Source: Dietzia aurantiaca (GTDB lineage Bacteria; Actinomycetota; Actinomycetes; Mycobacteriales; Mycobacteriaceae). Taken from it: 64,000 nt of DNA. Both the position numbers and the translations under genes were made by a program. Below are positions 33,239 through 42,332 of the stretch, one piece after another. The stretch spans positions 62,001 to 126,000 of the forward strand of contig NZ_JAIFXZ010000009.1 of the NCBI RefSeq assembly GCF_021033825.1. Reading direction: 5' to 3'. Position 1 is the first letter of the stretch, and each line of letters opens with the position of its first letter. The notes under the pieces were generated by a model. The model was not told where the DNA came from and did no database searches. It saw only the letters and a list, made by a program, of their open reading frames with translations.

Positions 33239-34645
33239 TCACAGGACCACCACGCCCTCGGCCACTCCGACGGCGCGCAGGTCGCGGTACCAGCGCTCGA
33301 CGGGGTGTTCCTTGGTGAAGCCGTGGCCGCCGAGGAGCTGGACGCCGTCGAGGCCGATCTTCATGCCCTTGTCGGCCGCGATCTTGCGGGCCAGCGCGGC
33401 CTCGCGTGCGAAGGACAGGCCCTGCTCGGCGCGGGAGGCGCCGCGCCAGGTGACCAGCCGCATTCCGTCGAGCTCGGTGGCCATGTCGGCCACCGCGAAC
33501 GCGACAGCCTGACGGTGCGCGATGGGCTCGCCGAACGCCTGTCGCTCCTTGACGTACGGGGTGACGTAGTCGAGCACCGCGTGGGAGGTGCCCACGGCGA
33601 GGGACGCCCAGCCCAGACGCGACAGCCGGATGACGTCGGCGTAGGCGCTGGCGCGATCCTCGGCGGACACCTCGGGGCCGCCCAGAACGGCGTCGGCGGG
33701 CACCGAGACGTCGGTGAGGACGATCCGGCCGAGGCCGCCGGCGCGCAGACCCATCGACGGATCGGCCTCGATGACCAGGCCGTCCGTGTCGGACTCGACG
33801 ACGAAGAACGTCGGCGCGCCGTCCAGGGTCGCGGCGATGATGAAGAGCTCGGCGCTACCGGCGGTGGGCACCATCGACTTCACGCCGCTGAGGGTGAAGC
33901 CGCCGGCGACGCGTGTGGCGGTGGTGGCGAGTGCGAACGGGTCGAACAGCGGACGCGGCTCGGTCACCACGACGGCGGCGGCCGGGACCTTCTCGGAGGC
34001 GAACGCCGGCAGGTAGGACTTCTGCTGCGCGTCGGAGCCGAACTGGGTCAGGGTGGTGGCGACGCCGGACGGGGCGAGGATCGGCAGTGCGAGTCCCATG
34101 TCTCCGTAGGCGAGTGCCTCGGCGACCAGCGAGTTGGTCACCACGCCGCGCTCGGAGGCGATGCCGTCGAACTCCTCGGGCACGTTCAGCATCGTGGCGC
34201 CGATCTCGGCCGAGCGCTCCAGCAGCGAGGCGGGGGCCTCGGCGGCGGCATCGGCGTCGTGGGCGGCCGGCCGGAGGACCTCGGCGGCGAAGTCGCGCAC
34301 GGTGTCGGCGATCATCTGCTGCTCGTCCTCGAGCGTCAGGTCGAACAGGTCGGTGCGCGCGCCGGTGTCGGCGTCGGGCAGGCGCTTGGGGGCGCCGCCG
34401 CCGGCGACCTTCTTGAACGACTTGGTCGCGGCGCCGAGGGTCTTGAAGCCGGTCCTTGTGGCCTCGTAGGTGACCCGGTCGACCTTCTGTCGAAGACCGA
34501 AGCGCTCGGCGAACTCGGACCCGGTGATGGTCGTGAGTGCGCGCATGGCGGCACCGATCGCGTCGATCCTGGTCGGGTTCAGGCCCGGTGTGGAGTTCTC
34601 ACCGCGCCCGGTCGCGGACGGGGTCGTGGAGTTCTTGCTCATCAT
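33239..34645 (-). CDS. fadE24: Acyl-CoA dehydrogenase, FadE24-like
   Basis: 468 residues from ATG 34645, matching the recalled length of mycobacterial FadE24. The N-terminal ~100 residues (up to GGAPKRLPDAD) extend beyond the standard fold; the dehydrogenase domain starts at LEDEQQMIADTVRDFAAEVL. The C-terminal IGLDGVQLLGGHGFTKEHPVERWYRDLRAVGVAEGVVVL lacks the GGTNE-type Glu. Like its partner it may have lost one active-site element, consistent with a two-subunit enzyme. It is the first gene of the fadE24-fadE23 unit and is preceded by a perfect 16-bp palindrome overlapping a -10 box. Confidence 0.82.
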   Translation of the reverse strand: MMSKNSTTPSATGRGENSTPGLNPTRIDAIGAAMRALTTITGSEFAERFGLRQKVDRVTYEATRTGFKTLGAATKSFKKVAGGGAPKRLPDADTGARTDLFDLTLEDEQQMIADTVRDFAAEVLRPAAHDADAAAEAPASLLERSAEIGATMLNVPEEFDGIASERGVVTNSLVAEALAYGDMGLALPILAPSGVATTLTQFGSDAQQKSYLPAFASEKVPAAAVVVTEPRPLFDPFALATTATRVAGGFTLSGVKSMVPTAGSAELFIIAATLDGAPTFFVVESDTDGLVIEADPSMGLRAGGLGRIVLTDVSVPADAVLGGPEVSAEDRASAYADVIRLSRLGWASLAVGTSHAVLDYVTPYVKERQAFGEPIAHRQAVAFAVADMATELDGMRLVTWRGASRAEQGLSFAREAALARKIAADKGMKIGLDGVQLLGGHGFTKEHPVERWYRDLRAVGVAEGVVVL

Positions 34646-34691
34646 CACCAGCTGTTCTCGTGACGGAGTGGACGGTGTGGTCGAAGGAGAC

Positions 34692-34707
34692 CTTACTCCG
34701 GAGTAAG
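34692..34707 (-). promoter_or_regulatory. Palindromic operator at the fadE24 promoter
   Basis: CTTACTCCGGAGTAAG is a perfect 16-bp palindrome 46 bases upstream of the start. On the minus strand its end forms TAAGGT, a plausible -10, so a bound regulator would block transcription. The regulator gene is not recognisable in the window. Confidence 0.65.
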
Positions 34708-34762
34708 TTACGAGCGCCAGACCTTCCCCCAAACCCGCTGCCGGGACGAGAAGAAGGCGAGG

Positions 34763-35572
34763 TCAGCCGCGTAGGAGTGACACGGCCTGTTCGACCGCGC
34801 CGGGGCGTCCGGCGACAAACCAGTCGTACCCGTTGACCTCGACGGTCGTGCAGCTGCCGCCGGCGCCCTCGACGAGGGCGCGGCCGGGCAGCCAGTCCCA
34901 TTCCGGGCAGGAGTGCTGGGCCCACACCGTGTGGACGCCGCAGGCGACCGAGGCGAGATCGACCGAGCCGGAGCCGAGCATCCGGATGGTCGCCGCGCCC
35001 CGGCTGACGCGGTGGAAGGGGTCGGCCAGGTCGGGGTCGTCGAAGAACGGCGGGTGCAGGTAGGTGGCGAGGCTACCCGTGGCGAGATCGCCGGGGGCCA
35101 GGCGGGCGACGGGCACGCCGTTGCGGCGCGTGGGGATGTCGGAGCCACCGACGAACGTGTCGCCGGTGACGGGGCGGTGGACGGCTCCGAGCAGGTAGTC
35201 GTCGGGGCCGGTCAGGGCCACGGCCGAGCACCAGTAGTCCGAGCCGTTGACGAAGTTGTAGGTGCCGTCGACGGGATCGACGGCCCAGCGCCGGTCGTGG
35301 CTTCCGGGGACGAGGGTGCCCTCCTCGCCGAGGACACCGTCGTCGGGGCGGTGTCGCGCGAGCAGGTCGGTGATGTGGCGCTCGGCGGCGTTGTCCGCCT
35401 GGGTGACCACGTCGGAGACGGAGGTCTTGTGGTGGACGTCGAGGCCGTCCTCGCGCAGGCGTCGGGCCAGCGTGCCGGCGTCGACGACGAGGCGGGCCGC
35501 CAGGTCCGCGTCGGTCATCTCCGCGGTCGACGTGTCGGGCGTATATCGGGGTGTGCGGGTGTCGATTGCCAT
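34763..35572 (-). CDS. hisN: Histidinol-phosphatase of the inositol-monophosphatase family
   Basis: 269 residues. Metal-binding motifs of the IMPase superfamily are present: GEEGT, DPVDGTYNFVNG and EWDWLPGRALVEGAGG. Actinobacteria use an IMPase-like HisN for L-histidinol phosphate dephosphorylation, and in corynebacteria that gene sits near prfB-ftsE-ftsX-smpB as here; the mycobacterial counterpart lies next to fadE24-fadE23 as here. Both contexts support hisN, but inositol or other phosphates cannot be excluded. The first Met is used; MTDADLAARL 19 residues later is an alternative. It is divergent from prfB. Confidence 0.75.
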   Translation of the reverse strand: MAIDTRTPRYTPDTSTAEMTDADLAARLVVDAGTLARRLREDGLDVHHKTSVSDVVTQADNAAERHITDLLARHRPDDGVLGEEGTLVPGSHDRRWAVDPVDGTYNFVNGSDYWCSAVALTGPDDYLLGAVHRPVTGDTFVGGSDIPTRRNGVPVARLAPGDLATGSLATYLHPPFFDDPDLADPFHRVSRGAATIRMLGSGSVDLASVACGVHTVWAQHSCPEWDWLPGRALVEGAGGSCTTVEVNGYDWFVAGRPGAVEQAVSLLRG

Positions 35573-35725
35573 GAGCTACCTCTGCTGGGGGCCGTGTCGG
35601 CCCGCTGACCTCGGGCGGTAGCGGGCGTCAGGGCCCGACGCTACCCCCGCCGGGCGACGATCGGACGTGGGGCGGGTCACGGGTGGGAGACGGGTGTGCG
35701 AACGCGAGAAGACGTCCGGGCCGCG

Positions 35726-35731
35726 TAGAGT
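35726..35731 (+). promoter_or_regulatory. -10 box of a leaderless prfB promoter
   Basis: TAGAGT ends eight bases before GTG 35740. It is decisive for placing the prfB start there. Confidence 0.5.
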
Positions 35732-35739
35732 TGGATACC

Positions 35740-36861
35740 GTGCATCCTGACGTCTCCGCTGATATCGCCGCCCTCGACGCCACCATGACCACGGTCGAGA
35801 AGGTCCTCGACATCGAGGAGCTCGCCCGACGGGTCGATGAGCTCGAGCAGATGGCCGCCGACCCCGACCTGTGGAACGACCAGGACCGGGCGCAGAAGGT
35901 GACCAGCGAGTTGTCCTATGTGCAGGCCGACCTCCGCCGGTGCCGCGATCTGCGACAGCGGATCGAGGACCTGCCGCTCATGTACGAGCTCGCGGACGAG
36001 GCTCAGGCGGAGGGGGATTCCTCGGCCGTCGAGGAGGCGGATTCCGAGCGTGCCGCCCTGCGAGAGGACGTCGAGGCCATGGAGGTCAAGACGATGCTCA
36101 GCGGCGAGTACGACCAGCGTGAGGCCGTGGTCAACATCCGCGCCGGCGCCGGCGGCATCGACGCCGCGGACTTCGCCGAGATGCTGATGCGTATGTACAT
36201 CCGCTGGGCCGAGAAGGCCGGGCACAAGGTCGAGGTGTACGACACCTCGTACGCGGAGGAGGCCGGCATCAAGTCGGCCACCTTCGTCGTGCGGGACCCC
36301 TACATGTACGGCACGCTGTCGGTCGAGCAGGGCACGCACCGCCTCGTGCGGATCTCCCCGTTCGACAACCAGGGCCGCCGCCAGACCTCGTTCGCCGAGG
36401 TCGAGGTGCTGCCGGTGGTGGAGACGGTGGACTCGATCGAGGTCCCGGAGAACGACGTCCGGGTTGACGTCTACCGGTCCTCGGGCCCGGGTGGTCAGTC
36501 GGTCAACACCACCGACTCGGCGGTCCGCCTCACCCACGTCCCCACGGGGATCGTGGTGACCTGTCAGAACGAGAAGTCGCAGCTGCAGAACAAGGTGGCG
36601 GCGATGAAGGTGCTGCAGGCCAAGCTGCTCGAGCGCAAGCGCCAGGAGGAGCGCGCCGCGATGGACGCCCTCGGTGCCGGGGGCAACGCGTCCTGGGGTA
36701 ATCAGATGCGCTCGTACGTGCTGCACCCGTACCAGATGGTCAAGGACCTGCGGACCGAGTACGAGGTCAACAACCCGTCCTCGGTGCTCGACGGGGAGAT
36801 CGGAGGCTTCATCGAGGCCGGTATCCGTTGGCGGATGCGGGAGGGGGCAGGCGCCGAGTGA
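35740..36861 (+). CDS. prfB: Peptide chain release factor 2
   Basis: 373 residues. The stop-codon reading tripeptide is SPF (residues 206-208 in RISPFDNQG), which specifies RF2 (UGA/UAA). The peptidyl-tRNA hydrolysis motif GGQ is at 251-253 ([19 protein letters not shown]). The frame is continuous: there is no internal UGA and so no programmed frameshift of the E. coli type. The GTG start is supported by the adjacent -10. Its last bases GTGA contain the start of the MscS-type gene, giving translational coupling. Confidence 0.97.
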   Translation: MHPDVSADIAALDATMTTVEKVLDIEELARRVDELEQMAADPDLWNDQDRAQKVTSELSYVQADLRRCRDLRQRIEDLPLMYELADEAQAEGDSSAVEEADSERAALREDVEAMEVKTMLSGEYDQREAVVNIRAGAGGIDAADFAEMLMRMYIRWAEKAGHKVEVYDTSYAEEAGIKSATFVVRDPYMYGTLSVEQGTHRLVRISPFDNQGRRQTSFAEVEVLPVVETVDSIEVPENDVRVDVYRSSGPGGQSVNTTDSAVRLTHVPTGIVVTCQNEKSQLQNKVAAMKVLQAKLLERKRQEERAAMDALGAGGNASWGNQMRSYVLHPYQMVKDLRTEYEVNNPSSVLDGEIGGFIEAGIRWRMREGAGAE

Positions 36862-37754
36862 GGCTACGCACCGACTTCAGTGGGATTCTGGGCTGGCTCA
36901 GTAACCAGGGACTCGAGGTCGTCCTCCTCGTCCTGGGTGCGGCCCTGCTCACGAGGGCCATCGGCAAGGCCGGCCGGATGTGGCTGGCCCGGATCGATGC
37001 GGAGAACGCCGACAAGGAACTGTGGTCGGAGCGTTCGAAGCATCTCCACTCGGTGGTCCAGGTGGTCTCCTACGTCGCGATCGGTGTGCTCTACGTCGTC
37101 TTCGGGATCCAGATCCTGCTGAGGTTCGGTGTCAACCTCGTCACGCTGGTCGCGCCGGCCACCGTGCTGGGTGCGGCGCTGGGCTTCGGCGCCCAGCGGG
37201 TGGTCCAGGACTTCCTCGCCGGTTTCTTCGCGCTCGCCGAACGTCAGTACGGTTACGGCGACATCGTGGAGCTCACCACCTCGACCGGTGTCGCGGCGGG
37301 CACCGTCGAGGACGTCACGTTGCGCGTGACCCGCCTGCGAACGTTGGACGGCGAGGCGGTCATCGTGCCGAACGGGCAGATCGTCACCGCCGTCAACCAG
37401 TCCCAGGACTGGGCGCGCGCGATCGTCGACGTGCCGGTTCCCAACAGCGCTGACATGGACGAAGCGCACGACATCCTCTCCCAGGTCTGTCGCGACATCG
37501 TGCACGACGACGAGGTGGGTGTCTACATCCTCGACGAACCGAGCGTCATGGGCGTCCAGTCCATCAAGCTCGAGCAGACCGTGCTCCGCCTCCTCGCCCG
37601 CACCAAGCCCGGGATGCAGTGGGAGGTGGGGCGCCGCATGCGCGCGGTGATCCTGCGCCGGTTCCGCCAGGAGGGCATCGTGCTGGAACCGGAGGCGATG
37701 GCCGCGATCCGCGCCGGAATGGTGCGACCCGACGACGGGGAGGGGGTGAGCTGA
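36858..37754 (+). CDS. Small-conductance mechanosensitive channel (MscS family)
   Basis: 298 residues. Two or three helices come first ([38 protein letters not shown], and the pore helix [21 protein letters not shown]), then the cytosolic beta domain with [23 protein letters not shown]. The Gly/Ala-rich pore helix is the MscS hallmark. It releases solutes on hypo-osmotic shock. The start GTG overlaps the prfB stop by four bases and its stop overlaps the next start by one, so it belongs to a prfB transcript. The same order (prfB, mscS-like, Pro-rich protein, ftsE, ftsX, smpB) exists in mycobacteria. Confidence 0.9.
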   Translation: MRLRTDFSGILGWLSNQGLEVVLLVLGAALLTRAIGKAGRMWLARIDAENADKELWSERSKHLHSVVQVVSYVAIGVLYVVFGIQILLRFGVNLVTLVAPATVLGAALGFGAQRVVQDFLAGFFALAERQYGYGDIVELTTSTGVAAGTVEDVTLRVTRLRTLDGEAVIVPNGQIVTAVNQSQDWARAIVDVPVPNSADMDEAHDILSQVCRDIVHDDEVGVYILDEPSVMGVQSIKLEQTVLRLLARTKPGMQWEVGRRMRAVILRRFRQEGIVLEPEAMAAIRAGMVRPDDGEGVS

Positions 37755-38356
37755 TGTCCGAGAAGCCGAGTGACGTCCCTGACGGACCCGAGACGGCCGA
37801 TCACACGTCCGTCAGCTATTCCTCCGTCGACGATGCCGAGCAGTCGGCTCCCGGCCAGCACGCCCCGTCGCACGCGGCCCGGCACCGGACCCGCCCCGAA
37901 TGGCTGTCCGTGGTGATCGAGTTCTTCACGATGTCGCGTTCCACCCTGGTCCTGCTCGTCGCGTTCGTCCTCATAGCAGCGCTGTACAGCTTCGTGCGTC
38001 AGGACCCGGTCGTCGCGATCAACTCGCCGCCTCGGCCGGCCCCCACCCAGTCGGAGACCACACAGTCCGAGACCACGCGGACGGACGCCACCGAGACAAC
38101 CGATCCGTCACCCACCGACCAGTCGACCGAGCCCACAGCCACGACCGACGCCGCGGAGACATCCGCTACCGGCACTCCGCAGACGTCCGTGCCGAGGGAT
38201 TCGCGTCTGTTCGAGCCGGGGCAGGGAACGGGCGCTCAGGGCACCGATGGGCAGCAGCCCCAGCAGTCGGCACCGGGGGGTACACAGGCACCGCAGGGGC
38301 AGCAACCCCAGCAGTCCCAGCCGCCGCAACCGCAGACGCAGGTCCCGGCGCAGTAG
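37754..38356 (+). CDS. Single-pass membrane protein with Thr/Gln/Pro-rich outer tail
   Basis: 200 residues of unknown function. The N-terminal ~55 residues are polar and cytosolic. One helix follows (STLVLLVAFVLIAALYSFV, ~60-78), then about 120 residues of low complexity: Thr/Ser/Glu first (TQSETTQSETT), then Gly/Gln/Pro (QQPQQS repeats), ending PQTQVPAQ. The tail probably crosses or contacts the cell wall. A similar Pro-rich membrane protein lies between mscS and ftsE in M. tuberculosis, so it may belong to the division or envelope machinery (inference). The ATG shares one base with the upstream stop. Confidence 0.72.
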   Translation: MSEKPSDVPDGPETADHTSVSYSSVDDAEQSAPGQHAPSHAARHRTRPEWLSVVIEFFTMSRSTLVLLVAFVLIAALYSFVRQDPVVAINSPPRPAPTQSETTQSETTRTDATETTDPSPTDQSTEPTATTDAAETSATGTPQTSVPRDSRLFEPGQGTGAQGTDGQQPQQSAPGGTQAPQGQQPQQSQPPQPQTQVPAQ

Positions 38357-38547
38357 CGGCTGTCCGAGGAGCTGCCCGCGTCTTGTGATGGCTGCCCGTG
38401 CGGTGGCGTCGTCGTCGTCACATGGCCAGCGGCGCGGCGGTGACAGCTCGCCGACGTCCCTCGCGCGGCGGGGCTCGTCGTCCCGACGTCACCGGTACCG
38501 GAGACGAGTTTCTCCCGCCGGGGGGTGGCGTGTGGCGGATGTGGCGC

Positions 38548-38553
38548 TAGGCT
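38548..38553 (+). promoter_or_regulatory. -10 box of a leaderless ftsE promoter
   Basis: TAGGCT ends six bases before GTG 38560. The ~200 bases between the previous gene and ftsE hold no other feature that I can recognise. Confidence 0.5.
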
Positions 38554-38559
38554 ACGCGT

Positions 38560-39249
38560 GTGATCAGTGTTTCTCATGTGACCAAGTCGTACGCGTCATC
38601 GACGCGCCCGGCTCTGTCTGACGTGAGCGTGGAGATCGACAAGGGCGAGTTCGCGTTCCTCATCGGCGCGTCCGGCTCCGGCAAGTCCACGTTCCTGCGG
38701 CTGCTGTTGCGGGAGGACACGCCGGACACCGGCTCACTCGCCGTCGCCGGCCACGATCTCGTTCGGATGAAGCCGTCGAACGTTCCGCTGCTGCGGCGCT
38801 CTCTCGGCGTCGTGTTCCAGGACTTCCGGTTGCTGCCGGGCAAGACCGTCGCCGAGAACGTGGCGTTCGCCCTGCAGGTGATCGGCAAGTCCCGCCAGGC
38901 CATCGACAAGGTGGTGCCCGAGACCCTCGACATGGTGGGGCTCGGCAACAAGGCCAACCGGCGGCCGCACGAGTTGTCCGGAGGCGAGCAGCAGCGCGTC
39001 GCGATCGCGCGCGCGTTCGTCAACCGGCCGCTGCTGCTGCTGGCGGACGAACCGACCGGGAACCTCGACCCGGAGACCAGCGAGGACATCATGCTCCTGC
39101 TCGACAGGATCAACAGGATGGGGACCACGGTGTTGATGGCCACCCACGACCGACACATCGTGGACCGGTCGCGGCGGCGGGTCGTGGAACTCGTCGACGG
39201 TGAGGTCGTGCGCGACGACGCCCGCGGGACCTACGGGGTTGATCGATGA
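38560..39249 (+). CDS. ftsE: Cell division ATP-binding protein FtsE
   Basis: 229 residues, ABC ATPase: Walker [10 protein letters not shown] (~33-41), Q-loop [17 protein letters not shown], signature [14 protein letters not shown], Walker [13 protein letters not shown]. The FtsE-specific [11 protein letters not shown] and the position directly before ftsX identify it. FtsEX couples ATP hydrolysis at the division site to activation of peptidoglycan hydrolases outside, such as the RipC type in mycobacteria. A -10 box six bases before the GTG suggests a leaderless transcript. It overlaps ftsX by four bases (ATGA). Confidence 0.96.
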   Translation: MISVSHVTKSYASSTRPALSDVSVEIDKGEFAFLIGASGSGKSTFLRLLLREDTPDTGSLAVAGHDLVRMKPSNVPLLRRSLGVVFQDFRLLPGKTVAENVAFALQVIGKSRQAIDKVVPETLDMVGLGNKANRRPHELSGGEQQRVAIARAFVNRPLLLLADEPTGNLDPETSEDIMLLLDRINRMGTTVLMATHDRHIVDRSRRRVVELVDGEVVRDDARGTYGVDR

Positions 39250-40151
39250 TGGCCGCGAAGTTCATCGCCTCCGAGGTCGCCCAGGGGCTGCGGCGGAACC
39301 TGTCCATGACGCTGGCCATGATCATCACCACCGCGGTGGCGCTGGGGATGCTGGGCGCCGGCGTGCTCGTCGTGATGACCGCGTCGGCGAGCCAGGCCAA
39401 GTACGACTACCTCAACGAGTTCCGCGTCTACGTGGACCGGTCGATCTCCGCAGAGGACCCGGGCTGCGAAGCGGAGTGCGCCACCATCCGGGAGGAGCTC
39501 GAGGCGACCGACGGTGTCGCGTCCGTGGAATACAAGAACCCCGACGAGACCTACTCGGAGTTCGTAGAGTTGTTCGCCTCCACCGACCCGGTGCTGGTCG
39601 AGTCGACCTCGCCGGACGCACTCGGCTCGCGATTCACCCTCACGCTGGCCGATCCGACGCGAGCGGAGTCCGTGGCCGCGAGCCTGGCAGAGGTGGAGGG
39701 CATCGAGGTCGTGCAGGGGCAGGGCGAACTGGTCGGGCGGGTCTTCTCGATCCTCGACGGGATCCGCAACGCGGCGTTCACCATCGCCGTGGTCCAGTTG
39801 CTGGCCACCGTGCTGCTCATCGCCAACATGACGCAGATCGCCGCGTTCACCCGCCGCACAGCGGTGGGGATCATGCGACTGGTCGGCGCGAGTCGTCTGT
39901 ACACCGATCTGCCGTTCGTCCTCGAGGCCGTGGTGGCCTCGTTGATCGGGTCGGTGCTGGCCGTGGGCGGCCTGCTCGGGGCGAAGAGCGTCTTCCTTGA
40001 CCGGGTGCTCGCGGAGGCGTACCGCGCCAACCTGATCGAACGCATCACCACCTCGGACATCCTGTTGCTCGCCCCGGTTCTGGTGGTGGCCGGTGCCGTG
40101 GTGTCGGCGGTGACCGCCATGGTGACGCTGCGGCTGTCCGTCCGGCACTGA
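39246..40151 (+). CDS. ftsX: Cell division membrane protein FtsX
   Basis: 301 residues. One N-terminal helix ([22 protein letters not shown]), an extracytoplasmic domain of ~130 residues, then three C-terminal helices ([53 protein letters not shown]) give the four-helix FtsX topology. The CEAEC pair in the outer loop (near residue 78) can form the conserved disulfide. MMAAKF is taken from ATG 39246; the next codon is also ATG. It acts with FtsE to trigger cell-wall hydrolysis. Confidence 0.95.
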   Translation: MMAAKFIASEVAQGLRRNLSMTLAMIITTAVALGMLGAGVLVVMTASASQAKYDYLNEFRVYVDRSISAEDPGCEAECATIREELEATDGVASVEYKNPDETYSEFVELFASTDPVLVESTSPDALGSRFTLTLADPTRAESVAASLAEVEGIEVVQGQGELVGRVFSILDGIRNAAFTIAVVQLLATVLLIANMTQIAAFTRRTAVGIMRLVGASRLYTDLPFVLEAVVASLIGSVLAVGGLLGAKSVFLDRVLAEAYRANLIERITTSDILLLAPVLVVAGAVVSAVTAMVTLRLSVRH

Positions 40152-40179
40152 CCCGTGCCGGCGAGGCAGGTCCTGTCTC

Positions 40180-40196
40180 GGGGCAGCTACTGCCCC
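40180..40196 (+). terminator. Small hairpin after ftsX
   Basis: GGGGCAG / CTGCCCC arms around CTA. It is followed by a likely -10 (TACACT, ~40213) for smpB, so an ftsX terminator and a separate smpB promoter are plausible. Confidence 0.4.
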
Positions 40197-40259
40197 GGGA
40201 GCCTGCTCATCTACACTGTGGGGTCTGCCCGACCGCGGAAAACCAGGAGGTGAGCCGGC

Positions 40260-40769
40260 GTGGCCAAGAAGAACAAGAAGAAGGGTGCGTCGTCCCTCGG
40301 TACCGACGGCAGCATCGTCGCCAGCAATCGCAAGGCCAGGCACGAGTACCAGATCCTCGACACCTACGAGGCCGGCATCGCGCTCGTGGGTACCGAGATC
40401 AAGAGCATGCGCGAGGGTAAAGCCTCGCTCGTCGACGCCTTCGCCACCGTGGACGACGGCGAGGTGTGGCTGCGCGGATTGCACATCCCCGAGTACTCGC
40501 ACGGCAGCTGGACCAATCACGCGCCCAAGCGGGCCCGCAAGCTGTTGCTCCACCGCCGCGAGATCGACTCCCTGATCGGTAAGGTCCGCGACGGCAACGC
40601 GACCCTCGTCCCGCTGTCACTGTACTTCGTCGGTGGCCGGGTGAAGGTCGAACTGGCCGTCGCGCGCGGTAAGCAGGCGCACGACAAGCGGCAGGATCTC
40701 GCCCGTCGCACCGCGGAACGCGAGGCGGTCCGCGAGCTGGGCAGGAAGATCAAGGGCATGCGGGGATGA
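40260..40769 (+). CDS. smpB: tmRNA-binding protein SmpB
   Basis: 169 residues. Conserved SmpB blocks: [54 protein letters not shown] and the basic tail [25 protein letters not shown]. SmpB delivers tmRNA to stalled ribosomes; its C-terminal tail reads the empty mRNA channel. AGGAGGTGA stands nine bases before the GTG start. The N-terminal AKKNKKKG run is an extra basic extension. ssrA follows 970 bases downstream, with a transporter gene in between that overlaps the smpB stop. Confidence 0.97.
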   Translation: MAKKNKKKGASSLGTDGSIVASNRKARHEYQILDTYEAGIALVGTEIKSMREGKASLVDAFATVDDGEVWLRGLHIPEYSHGSWTNHAPKRARKLLLHRREIDSLIGKVRDGNATLVPLSLYFVGGRVKVELAVARGKQAHDKRQDLARRTAEREAVRELGRKIKGMRG

Positions 40770-41614
40770 TGCCGGTCGCGCTGGCGTCGACGTCAGCGGT
40801 GGCGTACGGCATCAGCGACTATCTCGGCGGCGTGGCCTCCCGGCGGGCGCGTGCGCTCCGGGTCGTCAGCATCTCCTACCCGGTATCGATCGCCCTGGTT
40901 GCGGTCGCCGCCATCGTCGCCGGCGGTTCCCCCAGCCTCGTCGGCCTTGCCTGGGGCCTGGCGTCCGGGGTGGCCTCGGGGGTCGCGGTATGGACGTTCT
41001 ATGTGGCGCTCTCGCGGGGGCCGATGAGCGTGATCTCGCCGATCACCGCGATCCTCGCCGCGGCCGGGCCACTGGCGTTCGGCCTGGCCGCGGGGGAGCA
41101 GCCGGGCTCGGTCGCGATGGCCGGTATGGCGATCGCGCTCGTCGCCACCGTGCTGGCCTCGATGGAGGGGGAGCACGGATCGTCTGTGCAGCACGGTCGG
41201 CTGACCCGGCACCTGCTGGTGCTGTCCGTGGTCTCGGGTCTGGCGTTCGCCGCCTTCTTCGTCCTGCTGGCCCAGGTGCCGGCCGGTCAGGGGCTGTGGC
41301 CGGTGGCGGCGTCGCGGGTCGGGGCGACGGTCATCCTCCTCGCCGCCGCCGTCGCGGCCGGGGAGTCCTTCCGTTTCTCACGACGCCTCATCGCGATCGG
41401 CGTGGTGATCGCGGTCTTCGACGCGGTGGCCAACGGCGCCTTCTACTTCGCGGCGCAATCCGGGATGCTCGCGCTCGTCAGCGTGATCGCCGCGCTGTAT
41501 CCGGCGTTCACGGTCGCCCTTGCGGTCACCCACGGCGGCGAGAGACTGCGGTTGGTCCAGATGGTCGGGCTCGCCTTGGCCGCCGTGGCGATCGTCCTGC
41601 TCGCGTTGGCGTGA
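40766..41614 (+). CDS. EamA/DMT-family transporter
   Basis: 282 residues with about ten hydrophobic helices in two repeats, the drug/metabolite transporter pattern (for example [41 protein letters not shown] and [20 protein letters not shown]). The second repeat contains the typical [11 protein letters not shown] segment of EamA domains. Substrate unknown; export of an amino acid or metabolite is usual. Its ATG overlaps the smpB stop (ATGA), so it is read from the smpB transcript although its role seems unrelated to trans-translation. Confidence 0.82.
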   Translation: MMPVALASTSAVAYGISDYLGGVASRRARALRVVSISYPVSIALVAVAAIVAGGSPSLVGLAWGLASGVASGVAVWTFYVALSRGPMSVISPITAILAAAGPLAFGLAAGEQPGSVAMAGMAIALVATVLASMEGEHGSSVQHGRLTRHLLVLSVVSGLAFAAFFVLLAQVPAGQGLWPVAASRVGATVILLAAAVAAGESFRFSRRLIAIGVVIAVFDAVANGAFYFAAQSGMLALVSVIAALYPAFTVALAVTHGGERLRLVQMVGLALAAVAIVLLALA

Positions 41615-41736
41615 GTAGCGATTCGGCGGAATCGTGCCCGCCCGGAGGATAGTGGGGGAGATACGAATCACCCTGGCGTAGCCCGGGGCGTGGATGTATG
41701 GTTGGGAGTCCGCCGGTGAGAATCGGTGGACCCTGA

Positions 41737-42107
41737 GGGGCTGATGTGGTTTCGACTACGTGAGTTGACGCAGGGGAAGCGTGCCGGTGCAGGCCAGAGA
41801 CCACCGTGAGCGTCGTGGCAACCAATTACGCGCCGATACCAATCAGCGCGACTACGCCCTCGCTGCCTGATAGCGAGCCCGTAGTCTGTCGGCCCGGGGT
41901 AGCCCTCGCCCCGGTCCCCGGCATCATCTAGAGGGATCACCGGCTCACCCGGTCACGGGGTGAGTCGGGACATCACACAGTGACTGGGATCGTCATCACC
42001 AACACGTCCGCATGAGGGTGAGATCCGAGTAGAGGCCAAGGCGGACTGCGCACGGAGAAGCCCTGCCGAAGCTGCGGAGGACCCGGGTTCAATTCCCGGC
42101 AGCTCCA
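41737..42107 (+). ncRNA. ssrA: Transfer-messenger RNA (tmRNA)
   Basis: The 5' end GGGGCTGATGTGGTTTCGAC and the 3' end GGTTCAATTCCCGGCAGCTCC plus A form the tRNA-Ala-like domain; GGGGCTG pairs with CAGCTCC through one G-T pair. The CCA is not encoded. The internal reading frame gives the tag ADTNQRDYALAA. A TATGGT at 41697-41702 could be the -10 of its promoter, implying a short 5' leader removed by processing. A perfect terminator hairpin follows. Together with smpB this is the ribosome rescue system. Confidence 0.97.
41832..41870 (+). other. tmRNA tag reading frame (ADTNQRDYALAA)
   Basis: GCC GAT ACC AAT CAG CGC GAC TAC GCC CTC GCT GCC TGA. The ending YALAA is the degradation signal recognised by ClpXP-type proteases. 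The M. tuberculosis tag as I recall it is ADSHQRDYALAA, so residues 3-4 differ here. Confidence 0.93.
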
Positions 42108-42119
42108 CAATTCGGGCCC

Positions 42120-42150
42120 GCGTCCCCGGTCGATCATCGACCGGGGACGC
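42120..42150 (+). terminator. Terminator of ssrA
   Basis: GCGTCCCCGGTCGAT and ATCGACCGGGGACGC flank a single C, a perfect 15-base inverted repeat 12 bases past the tmRNA end, followed by GGTTCATTTC. Confidence 0.85.
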
Positions 42151-42332
42151 GGTTCATTTCGGGGAACCCGCTCGGCGGCGACCGCGGAAGCACCGCCCAC
42201 GGCGCGGCCCGCGGAATCCAGGGGAGTCACCACCTGCAAAGAGGGTGTGGGCCCGGGTTTCGGTACCCTCTCGATAGTGTCGGCCGCCGCGAGTGGCCGC
42301 GGATCTCCCAGCAGAGAAAGGCCCACGCACAC

